DNA of 35,440 nucleotides from a bacterium. GTDB lineage: Bacteria > Vulcanimicrobiota > Xenobia > Xenobiales > JADMJV01. The notes under the pieces are model-generated. The model was not told the origin of the DNA. It saw only the letters and a list, made by a program, of their open reading frames with translations, and did not search any database. A program made the translations under genes and the position numbers. The DNA lies in NCBI GenBank assembly GCA_018780265.1, contig JADMJV010000115.1, positions 1 to 35,440 on the forward strand, read 5' to 3'. Positions 15,891 to 24,114 of the stretch are shown here, piece after piece (the first letter of the stretch is position 1; each line of letters starts with the position of its first letter).

Positions 15891-18338
15891 TTGGCTGAGT
15901 CTATTTTGGTGGTTGAAGACGATCCGCTCATGTTGGCGGCTCTGGAAATACTTTTAGAAGACGAGGGATACGCCGTAACCACGGCTCTATCGGGCATTGA
16001 TGCCATACGTCTGGCCAAGAACAAAGAATTCGATCTGGTCATCTCCGATGTGCAGATGGCCGAGATGGACGGCATGGAGACGATATCCGGCGTTAAGCAG
16101 CAGCAGCCCAGCACTCGCTCCATCGTAATCACCGGCTACGCCAGCCCCGACGTGCCCATCCAGGCCATCAAAATGGGAGTGGACGACTACATCCTCAAGC
16201 CTTTTGATGACCGCCAGTTTGTGGCCAGCGTCAAGCGCTGCCTGGACTCGTTTCGCCAGCAGAAGATGTATACCCAGGGCCTGCAGCAGCAGTGGCGCGA
16301 TTTCAGCACCATCGTGAAGTTGCTGGCCGAAGGCGTGGAAGAGCGGGACGAGCATTTTGCCGGACACTCGCGCCGGGTCGCCGAAACCTCGCTCAAGCTA
16401 GGCCGCAAGCAAGGCCTCTCGCGCAATCGCCTGGAGGCCCTGGAACTGTCTGCCTTTCTCCACGATATCGGCAGCATCGGCCAGAAAAAGGCTTTTTTGG
16501 ATAAGGCCGACGAGTTGCTCAAAGAAGACATCGCTCAGATCCAGGCCGCCTCTTCGCAACAATCGGAGTCGCTGTTCTCCAGCGTGTCCAGTCTGCGCGA
16601 GATTTTCCGCATCATCGTGCACCATCACGAATGGTTTGACGGCAGTGGCAAGCCCCACGGCCTGAAAGCCGACGACATTCCCCTCGAGTCGCGCATTCTG
16701 TGCGTAACCGAGGCCTACGACGCCATGATCAGCAAGCGCCCCCACCGTGAACCGCTGGGCCACCACGAAGCCCGGCAGGTGCTGCAAAAAGAGGCCGGCA
16801 CTCACTTTGACCCCGCCCTGGTGGAAGTATTCCTCAACCAGTTGGTCGATTCGTCCGACGACGAAGAGAACGAAGAAGCCATCGAGGCCAATCTCTCCAA
16901 AGAACGTCAGGCCGAACTGCTGCTAGGAATCTGCCGAACCTATCTCACGGCCGGCGACCTGGAGACGGCCGACCGTGGCTTTCAGCAGGTCATCGAAATG
17001 CTGGGACCAGACGGATCGCGCACTCCCCTGGCCGAGGCCTCGGCCGGTATGGCGCTCAGCCTGCTGCACCGCAAACGCTTTGAAGACGCCGAAACGGCCG
17101 CCAACAAAGCGGTGGAGTGGGCCCAGGCCAGCAGTCAATTGGTGTTGGGCCGAGCCAGGGCCTTGCGCGGACTGTGCTGGGGCCATCTGGGCAAGGGCGA
17201 TCAGGCCCTGCAGGAGCTGAATATTGCCCAGGACATCTTCAGCACCTGGGAATCTCACCTCGATATCGCCATCGGCCATCTTTATCGCGGCCGCGTGGAG
17301 CGGGAACGCAACGGCAACTGGCTGGAGCCCGTCGAGAAAGCCGTCGAACTCATGGAGCAGATGGGCTTGCAGCAAGTTCTTAAACAAGAGCGCTACGTGT
17401 CGATCCCGCTGCTGCTGCAACTGGTAGGCCAGGAAGAAGAGCACGCCAAGGCCAAGTCCCTGTTGGCCTGGTTGGGTTGGGACACACTACAACCGTTCTT
17501 TACCGACCTTGAGCCGGGCGCCCGTGAGCGCGCCATCTCGCGACTGGCACCCCGCGAAGGGGGTGGGGCCCCTCAGTCTCCCCCCCTGTCCATGTATGGG
17601 TTTGGCAAGTTCCGAGTCTTCCTGGGCGACCAGGAAGTGGGCGAAAAACTCTGGAAAACGCGCAAATCCAAATACCTCTTCGCGTATCTGGCCTGCAACG
17701 CCGGCCGCGACGTGCCGGACGAAAAAGTCATGGACCTGTTCTGGCCCGATCACGAGCCCGAAAAAGCCCGCCAAAGCCTCTACGCGGCCCTCTCGCATAT
17801 GCGCAAGGCTCTGGAAGCCGTCTTCCCTGGTGAAAGCGACCGCGTGGTCTTGGCCCGCAAAGGCTTCTACCGCTTCAACTCCGAGCGCAACTACTTCTTT
17901 GACATGCCCGAATTCGAGAGACTCTACGAGCAGGGCCAGTCTCGCATCAAAGAGGGTCGTGAAGACGAAGCCATGGTGGCCTTCCAAAAAGCCGAGTCCC
18001 TCTACACCGGCGATTTCATGGAAGGCTACTATGAAGACTGGGCTGTCTTCATTCGTGAAGAACTGGACATGAAATATACCGAAATGCTGCAGACTCTGAT
18101 GGACCATTTCTTCGACAAAAACCGCTTCCCGGTGTCCATCGACTACGCGCAGCGACTGCTGCGCATCGATTCGTGCCACCAGGATGCTCACACCACTTTG
18201 ATGCGCTCTCACGTGGCTCAGGGCAAACCAGAACTGGCCGCTCGCCAATATCAAACCTGCAGTCAGATTATGAAAAACGAACTCAACATGTCTCCCTCCC
18301 CCGAGATGACGGCACTCTACCTGCAGATCACGGGGTAG
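15891..18338 (+). CDS. Response regulator fusion: REC - HD-GYP-like - TPR - wHTH - BTAD (SARP-type)
   Basis: 815 residues from TTG 15891, chosen because AGGAGGGG (15879-15886) stands 4 nt upstream; the longer frame to 15825 lacks a site. The receiver domain (about 1-120) has VVEDD, phospho-acceptor D53 (VISDVQM) and LKPF. The HD-GYP-like domain (about 140-320) has AGHSRR, FLHDIG and VHHHEWFDGSGKPHGL, so the signature GYP reads GKP. A helical TPR-like region covers about 330-550. From about residue 565 a winged-helix domain (YGFGKFRVFLG...; RQSLYAALSHMRKALE) and a BTAD (about 660-815) give the architecture of SARP transcription activators. It probably joins c-di-GMP hydrolysis or binding with transcription control, under the adjacent histidine kinase. 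It is followed 1 nt later by recN. Confidence 0.87.
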   Translation: MAESILVVEDDPLMLAALEILLEDEGYAVTTALSGIDAIRLAKNKEFDLVISDVQMAEMDGMETISGVKQQQPSTRSIVITGYASPDVPIQAIKMGVDDYILKPFDDRQFVASVKRCLDSFRQQKMYTQGLQQQWRDFSTIVKLLAEGVEERDEHFAGHSRRVAETSLKLGRKQGLSRNRLEALELSAFLHDIGSIGQKKAFLDKADELLKEDIAQIQAASSQQSESLFSSVSSLREIFRIIVHHHEWFDGSGKPHGLKADDIPLESRILCVTEAYDAMISKRPHREPLGHHEARQVLQKEAGTHFDPALVEVFLNQLVDSSDDEENEEAIEANLSKERQAELLLGICRTYLTAGDLETADRGFQQVIEMLGPDGSRTPLAEASAGMALSLLHRKRFEDAETAANKAVEWAQASSQLVLGRARALRGLCWGHLGKGDQALQELNIAQDIFSTWESHLDIAIGHLYRGRVERERNGNWLEPVEKAVELMEQMGLQQVLKQERYVSIPLLLQLVGQEEEHAKAKSLLAWLGWDTLQPFFTDLEPGARERAISRLAPREGGGAPQSPPLSMYGFGKFRVFLGDQEVGEKLWKTRKSKYLFAYLACNAGRDVPDEKVMDLFWPDHEPEKARQSLYAALSHMRKALEAVFPGESDRVVLARKGFYRFNSERNYFFDMPEFERLYEQGQSRIKEGREDEAMVAFQKAESLYTGDFMEGYYEDWAVFIREELDMKYTEMLQTLMDHFFDKNRFPVSIDYAQRLLRIDSCHQDAHTTLMRSHVAQGKPELAARQYQTCSQIMKNELNMSPSPEMTALYLQITG

Positions 18339-18339
18339 C

Positions 18340-19998
18340 GTGCTGGTCGAGCTACAAATTGAGAATTTCGCGCTGATCGAATCGGTTCAGCTGGAATTCC
18401 GTGAAGGGCTCAACGTTTTGACCGGCGAGACGGGAGCCGGCAAGTCGATCGTGCTGGACGCGCTGGGCTTTTTGTTGGGCGACGCAGCCCGTGATACCCT
18501 CAATAAGCGAGCCCGCGTTTGGGGACGCTTTATTCTGTCGCCCGAGGCCCGCCAGTGGCTGTGCAGCCAGGGCTGGGATGACGAAGAGGAGGCCGTGGCC
18601 CTGCGTGAGGTCAGCGCCGCTGGACGCAGTCTCTGTCGCCTCAACGGCAACCTGTGCAGCCTGGGACAGTTGCGCGAGTTGGGCCGTCTGCTGCTGGAAA
18701 TCCACAGCCAGCATCAATCCAACTCGCTGCTACGCCCTTCCCGTCACTTAGAGTTGCTAGACCGATTGTCCGCCCATCAAGAGGAACTGGAAGAATATCG
18801 CCAGTTGTACCGGCAGTTTCAAGAACTGCAGCGCCAGGTGACCGAGTTGAGCCAGAGTGAGCGCGAGCGCAATCGCCAACTGGAATGGTTGCGCTTTGAG
18901 CGACAAGAGATCGACGAAGCCAATCTACAGGCCGACGAAGAGCAAGAACTGGAGAGCAACATTCGACGCCTCTCGGCCGCCGAAGAACTGGGCAACCGCT
19001 GCCGTCAAGCGCTGGACACCCTGGACGGACTCGATCTCGGACACGCCCAAAAACCCCTGAGCGCCTTACATCGACTCGATCCAGAGGCCGATTTCGGCCA
19101 ACAGTTAGCCTTGATCGAAAGTCAAATCGGCGAGTTGGTGCACGGCCTGCATCAGTACCTGGACAGGCTGCAGGTCGAGCCCGAGCAACTCGATCAACTG
19201 CAGGCCCGGGCCGAGCTGGTCCGGACCCTGAAGCGCAAATACGGTCCCGACGTTGCTGCCATCCTGGCCTACGCTGACGATGCGCGAAAGCGCTTGAGCG
19301 AACTGGAAAACGCCGAGGAACGTCTGGAAGCCCTGCAGAGCCAGCGCCAGCAAGTGGACCAGTCGCTCCATCTCAGCGCCGACCGCCTGCACGAGTCTCG
19401 ACGCAAACAAGCTCGCCTGCTCGAACAAGAGGTCCAGATTCAGTTGATAGATCTCAACCTGGAAGTCATGCGCTTCCAGGTCGAACAGCAAGCTGGCCCT
19501 CTGGGTCCTCAGGGACGCGACCAACTGGAATTTTATCTGGCTCCCAACCCGGGGACGCCGGCCCGACCGCTGGCCAAAATAGCCTCCGGTGGCGAGCTTT
19601 CTCGCATCATGCTGGCGATTATCGGGATTTTCGCCAAGTTCGAACCGCTGACCACCCTGATTTTCGACGAAATCGATGCCGGACTGGGTGGACGTGCGGC
19701 CGAAGCCGTGGCCAAAAAGCTCTCTGAACTGGCCCGCCAGCGCCAGGTGTTATGCGTCACCCACGTGGCCGTAATCGCGGCCGCCGCCCAGCAACACATC
19801 CGCGTCAGCAAGCAAAGCGATGGCGAGCAAACCCGGTTAGAGCTGATCCATTTGCAGGGCAAGGCCCGCGAAGCGGAAGTCGCTCGCATGTTGAGTGGAG
19901 ACGCGGGTGCCGCCAGCGCCCAGCGCCTGGCCCGCGAATTGTTGCGTCACGGAGCCAGAGGGGGATTCTCCGCGGCAGTTGCAGAACCGCTTGCCTGA
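18340..19998 (+). CDS. recN: DNA repair protein RecN
   Basis: 552 residues, normal for this SMC-like ATPase. The N-terminus is IENFALIESVQLEF, then Walker A GETGAGKSIVLDAL (about 29-42) and long coiled coils (about 150-370) with the usual break. The C-terminal ATPase half has the ABC signature ASGGELSRIMLAI and Walker B LIFDEIDAGLGGRAAEAV, ending in a VAKKL...VTHVAVIAA segment. It acts early in double-strand break repair by organising DNA ends. GTG 18340 follows the regulator stop by 1 nt (TAGCGTG), so expression is tied to that operon. The peptidase gene begins immediately after its stop. Confidence 0.96.
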   Translation: MLVELQIENFALIESVQLEFREGLNVLTGETGAGKSIVLDALGFLLGDAARDTLNKRARVWGRFILSPEARQWLCSQGWDDEEEAVALREVSAAGRSLCRLNGNLCSLGQLRELGRLLLEIHSQHQSNSLLRPSRHLELLDRLSAHQEELEEYRQLYRQFQELQRQVTELSQSERERNRQLEWLRFERQEIDEANLQADEEQELESNIRRLSAAEELGNRCRQALDTLDGLDLGHAQKPLSALHRLDPEADFGQQLALIESQIGELVHGLHQYLDRLQVEPEQLDQLQARAELVRTLKRKYGPDVAAILAYADDARKRLSELENAEERLEALQSQRQQVDQSLHLSADRLHESRRKQARLLEQEVQIQLIDLNLEVMRFQVEQQAGPLGPQGRDQLEFYLAPNPGTPARPLAKIASGGELSRIMLAIIGIFAKFEPLTTLIFDEIDAGLGGRAAEAVAKKLSELARQRQVLCVTHVAVIAAAAQQHIRVSKQSDGEQTRLELIHLQGKAREAEVARMLSGDAGAASAQRLARELLRHGARGGFSAAVAEPLA

Positions 19999-21279
19999 AT
20001 GCAACAGAAGACTCAATTAAGCAACGGCCTGACGGTAGTCAGTGAACGTGTCCCCGAACTACGCTCTTGCAGTTTAGGGATCTGGTGCGGGGCGGGCTCG
20101 CGATTCGAAACGGAAAAACAGGCGGGTCTTTCTCACTTCTTGGAACACATGTTTTTCAAGGGCACACAGTCCCGCACGGCCTACGATATCGCGGTCAGCA
20201 TGGACTCGGTCGGCGGCCAACTCAACGCCTTTACCGACCGGGAGCATACCTGCTACTATGCCAGGGTCATGGACCGCCATCTTCCGCTGGCCATCGACAT
20301 CCTCTCCGACATGGTCAATCATTCCTTGTTCGACGCTGCCGAGATCGAGCGCGAAAAAGGGGTGGTCCTGGAAGAGATCAAGATGTATGAGGACACTCCC
20401 GACGACCAGGTCTTCGAACTGTTCAATCGCTCCTTCTACCGTTCTCACCCATTAGGACGCCCCGTGATTGGCTACGCCCCTATGGTACGAGGCTTGACTC
20501 GCCAGGATCTGGTCGAGTATGTGGAACGCCGCTACCACCCCGGCAACCTCTTGATCGCCTGCGCTGGCCAGGTGGATCACGACGAACTGCTGGCCCTGCT
20601 GGAAAAACACTTTCAAGGCACTCAAAATGGGCAAAAACCCCTACCCACAAGCCCTCCACCCACCACGACGCAACATCGCTCCGTGTATAACAAAAGCTGC
20701 GAACAGACTTATCTGTGCCTGGGCGCTCCCGGTATCTCCTACGTAGATCCTCGACGCTACACCATGCTGGTCTTAGATAGCGTGCTGGGCGGCTGCATGT
20801 CATCGCGCCTCTTTCAAGAGATTCGGGAGAAACGCGGCCTGGTCTATTCGGTCAGCACCATTCAAACAGCCTTGAGCGACTGCGGCACCTTTGGAATCTT
20901 TGCCGGCACCAGCGCCGAAAAAGTGCCAGAGGTACTGACTGTGGCTCGAGGCATCTTCTCCGACGTTGCCGGCAACGGCATCACCGACGAAGAACTGGTT
21001 CGGGCCAAAGAACTGCTCAAGGGAGCCCTGGCCCTCAATTTAGAGTCGACCTCCAGCCGTATGATGCGCATCGCCCGCAACAATCTGTACTATGGCCGAT
21101 TCGTGCCGATCGAAGAGACCATTCAAAAAATCGACGACGTTTCTCCCAGCCAGGTCAAAGAGTTGGCCAGCTGGTTGCTCGACCCGGATCGCTACTCGTT
21201 GGCCGCTCTGGGTCCCGTCACCGAGGTTGACGGCATAGCCGCGCAACCCCTACCCGAATCGCTAGCGCTGTCGATTTGA
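19999..21279 (+). CDS. M16-family zinc metallopeptidase (processing-peptidase-like)
   Basis: 426 residues. The inverted zinc motif HFLEH is at 46-50, with a downstream EE at about 125-126 (GVVLEEIKMYEDTP) as third ligand and support. The second half carries SSRLFQEIREKRGLVYSV, the Arg/Tyr substrate-binding element of M16B enzymes. The length and both halves match bacterial homologues of mitochondrial processing peptidase (PqqL/YmxG-like), which cut short peptides, possibly signal or leader peptides. The ATG directly abuts the recN stop. It is followed 13 nt later by dapB; a ymxG-like peptidase near dap genes is also seen in Bacillus. Confidence 0.93.
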   Translation: MQQKTQLSNGLTVVSERVPELRSCSLGIWCGAGSRFETEKQAGLSHFLEHMFFKGTQSRTAYDIAVSMDSVGGQLNAFTDREHTCYYARVMDRHLPLAIDILSDMVNHSLFDAAEIEREKGVVLEEIKMYEDTPDDQVFELFNRSFYRSHPLGRPVIGYAPMVRGLTRQDLVEYVERRYHPGNLLIACAGQVDHDELLALLEKHFQGTQNGQKPLPTSPPPTTTQHRSVYNKSCEQTYLCLGAPGISYVDPRRYTMLVLDSVLGGCMSSRLFQEIREKRGLVYSVSTIQTALSDCGTFGIFAGTSAEKVPEVLTVARGIFSDVAGNGITDEELVRAKELLKGALALNLESTSSRMMRIARNNLYYGRFVPIEETIQKIDDVSPSQVKELASWLLDPDRYSLAALGPVTEVDGIAAQPLPESLALSI

Positions 21280-21292
21280 GAGCGGAGGCACC

Positions 21293-22108
21293 ATGAACAA
21301 GGAAGATCAGATCCCCGTGTTGGTGGCGGGCGCCAACGGAAAAATGGGCCGCGAAGTAGTCCAAACCGTCTTACAGCAGGTGGACATGAGGTTAGCGGCT
21401 GCTTTGGGCCACGCTCGCGGCCTGGGCGAAGATGTGGGTGTGGTTGCCCAGGGAGAAGCCTGCGGGGTGGCCCTCAGCGACAACATCGAAGAGTGCACCC
21501 AGGTGGCGGCAGGCGGTGTGCTGGTCGACTTTACCCTGGGTCCCGTGGTCAAAGACATTGTTTTGTCTGCACTGCGCCACAACATGGCCTGTGTCATCGG
21601 CACCACGTCCATCCCTCCCGCCGATCTGGCCGAAGTTGAGGAAGCCTCCCGAACCTGCAATCAACCCGTGTTACTGGCCCCCAACTTCGCACTGGGCGCC
21701 GTGCTGATGATGAAATTTGCGCGCGAAGCCTCCAAATATTTCCGCTGGGCCGAGATCATCGAACTCCATCACGAAAAGAAGATGGATGCCCCCAGCGGCA
21801 CCGCCCGACGCACCGCTGAGCTTATGCGCAAGTCGCGCAGTGACGGATTTCGAGCCATGGCCCAGGAAGAAGAATCGGTCAAAGGCTGCCGCGGTGGCTC
21901 GATCGGCGGAGTGCGCATCCATTCTGTCCGTCTACCGGGACTGCTGGCTCACCAACAGGTGATGTTTGGCAGCCATGGTGAGACGCTGATGATTCAGCAC
22001 GACGCCCGAGCGCGCAACGCCTACATGCCTGGGGTAATCCTGGCCATTCAAAGGGTGCGCAACTTGACCGGCCTGGTCGAAGGCCTTGAGCACGTACTCG
22101 ATCCCTAG
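21293..22108 (+). CDS. dapB: 4-hydroxy-tetrahydrodipicolinate reductase
   Basis: 271 residues. The N-terminal Rossmann motif VLVAGANGKMGREV is followed by VDFT, GTT (103-105) and APNFALGAV. The catalytic segment is ELHHEKKMDAPSGTA, with His159, His160 and Lys163 at the same numbers as in E. coli DapB. It reduces the DapA product with NAD(P)H in the lysine/diaminopimelate pathway, so supplies peptidoglycan precursor. GGAGG stands 4 nt before the ATG. No dapA is nearby. Its TAG stop shares a CTAG with the stop of the converging TPR gene. Confidence 0.96.
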   Translation: MNKEDQIPVLVAGANGKMGREVVQTVLQQVDMRLAAALGHARGLGEDVGVVAQGEACGVALSDNIEECTQVAAGGVLVDFTLGPVVKDIVLSALRHNMACVIGTTSIPPADLAEVEEASRTCNQPVLLAPNFALGAVLMMKFAREASKYFRWAEIIELHHEKKMDAPSGTARRTAELMRKSRSDGFRAMAQEEESVKGCRGGSIGGVRIHSVRLPGLLAHQQVMFGSHGETLMIQHDARARNAYMPGVILAIQRVRNLTGLVEGLEHVLDP

Positions 22109-24108
22109 CTGCGCTTAACCGGCGCCGGGCTGGCCTGAGGCAGAGGGGCCTGATTTTTCATCCACCAAAATCCGGCAGCAAGTGCCCCGGCAATGGCCAA
22201 AAGCAACAAGCCGGCCAACCACCAGCTCATCCTTTTTACAGGCGCCAGTTGCTTTGCGGGCAGGCTGGGCAGGCGCAATACGCCGTCGTCAGCCTCCTCT
22301 TCTACCGGCTCGACTAAGACCTTCATACCCGACTTGGTCAAACTATCCAGGGGAAGCAACGCTGAATTAAAGGCGCTCCGCGACACAGGTTGATCCCACA
22401 GAGCCTCGAGCTGGGCGGCCAGTGGGTCCCATTGGGTCTGGCGCAGGATATCGCAAAATTCACTGTAGGCCGTGCGCGCGGCCGGCAAGTGCGAACCACG
22501 CCGCCAGCCTCGCACGGCCTCTTCGTACAGCTCCTGGGCATCCGCGTAGTCACCCCCTGCCTGACAAAACAACCCCTGGGAATTGAGACTGTAAGCCACG
22601 CGCAGGTCGTTGCTACCGATCATCTTGGCCACCCTCTCTGAGTGAGCCGCTCGCCGCCGGGCCATATCCCAGCGACCTTTGGCGGCCATCTCCCAGGCCT
22701 CTACCAACTGGCGCTCCCACTGTCCACGTGCATCTCCCTGCTCTTCATCCTCAGAGGCTATCTCAATTTTTTGCATCTGGTGCTCGTGCTTGTAAAAAAC
22801 AAAGGGATCACAAAGACCATCGCTGAGACGGTCGGCCATAACCTCCAGGCCATACAGGGTGACCAGATTGATCAATTGGCCCAAAAAGGGCCCCTCCTTC
22901 TTTTGGGAGGGCTCGAGACGCTCCCACACCCCGGACGCCTTGCGATAAAGGACCTGCGCAGAATCGTAGTCTCCCATCGCATAAGCCAGCACCGATTGCA
23001 TCTGAAAGAGCAAGGCTCCGGGAGCTCGCTGCAGATCTTCGAAGCGCAACTGCTGTTCCAACAAACCCAATTCCTTCTGGGCCTCCACGTAGTTGCCGCG
23101 CCCGTGATATTGGAGAGCCGTTTCCATCCTGGCCTTCCAATCCAGTTCCAGATCGAAGACGTCATTTTGCCAATCGCCGCTCTTGATACCCACTTCCAGG
23201 TCGGACCAAGGGTCGATCAAGGGGCATTGCGTCTGGCGATGTCGCTGACCAAACACTGTAGCAGCCTGGGTCTGGCCGGCACGCTCCAGGGCCTGCACAA
23301 ATTTGCTATGGATATCGCCCGCATAGACCTTGGGGGTTTCGCCCATTTGAGACCACAGGCGAGTGGACTCCTCTTTGGCCTGACCGGCCCCCGAGTAGTC
23401 CCCGGCTCGAAAACAAGCCAGACTTTCGGCATTGTAAATCAAGGCCAACAGATGGTTATTGTCCTGTGCGCGCGAGGCCAATGCAGTCTCTTTGGCCTTG
23501 TCCAGACTGGCCAGTGCGGGCGGCAACTTGCCCTCGCCAGCCAACTTTAAAGCGTTGCAGACATGCTCGTCCCAATCCAGAAAGGAGCTCTCGGTCAACG
23601 ACCGGCTGGCCACTCGTTGCCCGCCAATGGGAGCAAAATCCGACGGGTCCGCAACCGGTTTAAGCGGAGTCGGCGTGGAAACACTGGCCAACTCCGGCAG
23701 TTGGGGCTTGTCTTGTTGCTCCCCCCAGGGGTCAATCAGGGGTGGTTGCCGCTGCCGATGGAGCTGGCTGACCTTGTTGGCTCTCTCCGCAAAGCCGTAG
23801 TGGGTCAGCAACTGCACGTACCAATCCAGGGTAGCCTGCAATTCAGGGGAACCTGCCTCCATCCGGCTATCCGCCCAGCTCTCGTTGGCTAATTCCCACT
23901 GTTCTTTCGCGTATTGCCAGTGGCCCATCTGGTTGGAGAGCAGAGCCAGTTGATTATACACAAAGGCCCGCCACAGACTGTGGTCGGGCCCACGGAGATG
24001 GGAGAGAACCTGTTGCAAACCCTTCCCGCCCAGGTCGGACCGCCCCTTGGACCAAAGGTCCAAAGCGGATTGTAACTGTCCGGCCCAGGTCGGGTTGGTG
24101 TCCGACAT
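22105..24108 (-). CDS. Tail-anchored TPR-repeat protein with four long modules
   Basis: 667 residues. The protein is built of about four alpha-helical modules of roughly 150-165 residues. Each starts with W-x-x-x-L-x-x-A-like helices (WAGQLQSALDLWSKGR; WERQLVEAWEMAAKGRWD) and several end in the same short element: PPLIDPWGEQQ, CPLIDPWSDLE, GLCDPFVF. The helices are TPR-like and suggest a protein-binding scaffold. A single hydrophobic helix at about 636-656 (WWLAGLLLLAIAGALAAGFWW), followed by a short polar tail, makes it tail-anchored with the scaffold in the cytoplasm. No enzymatic motif is visible. It begins 6 nt after the acyl-CoA dehydrogenase and may localise that enzyme or a kinase partner; this is inference. 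Confidence 0.75.
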   Translation of the reverse strand: MSDTNPTWAGQLQSALDLWSKGRSDLGGKGLQQVLSHLRGPDHSLWRAFVYNQLALLSNQMGHWQYAKEQWELANESWADSRMEAGSPELQATLDWYVQLLTHYGFAERANKVSQLHRQRQPPLIDPWGEQQDKPQLPELASVSTPTPLKPVADPSDFAPIGGQRVASRSLTESSFLDWDEHVCNALKLAGEGKLPPALASLDKAKETALASRAQDNNHLLALIYNAESLACFRAGDYSGAGQAKEESTRLWSQMGETPKVYAGDIHSKFVQALERAGQTQAATVFGQRHRQTQCPLIDPWSDLEVGIKSGDWQNDVFDLELDWKARMETALQYHGRGNYVEAQKELGLLEQQLRFEDLQRAPGALLFQMQSVLAYAMGDYDSAQVLYRKASGVWERLEPSQKKEGPFLGQLINLVTLYGLEVMADRLSDGLCDPFVFYKHEHQMQKIEIASEDEEQGDARGQWERQLVEAWEMAAKGRWDMARRRAAHSERVAKMIGSNDLRVAYSLNSQGLFCQAGGDYADAQELYEEAVRGWRRGSHLPAARTAYSEFCDILRQTQWDPLAAQLEALWDQPVSRSAFNSALLPLDSLTKSGMKVLVEPVEEEADDGVLRLPSLPAKQLAPVKRMSWWLAGLLLLAIAGALAAGFWWMKNQAPLPQASPAPVKRS

Positions 24109-24114
24109 CGAAAA

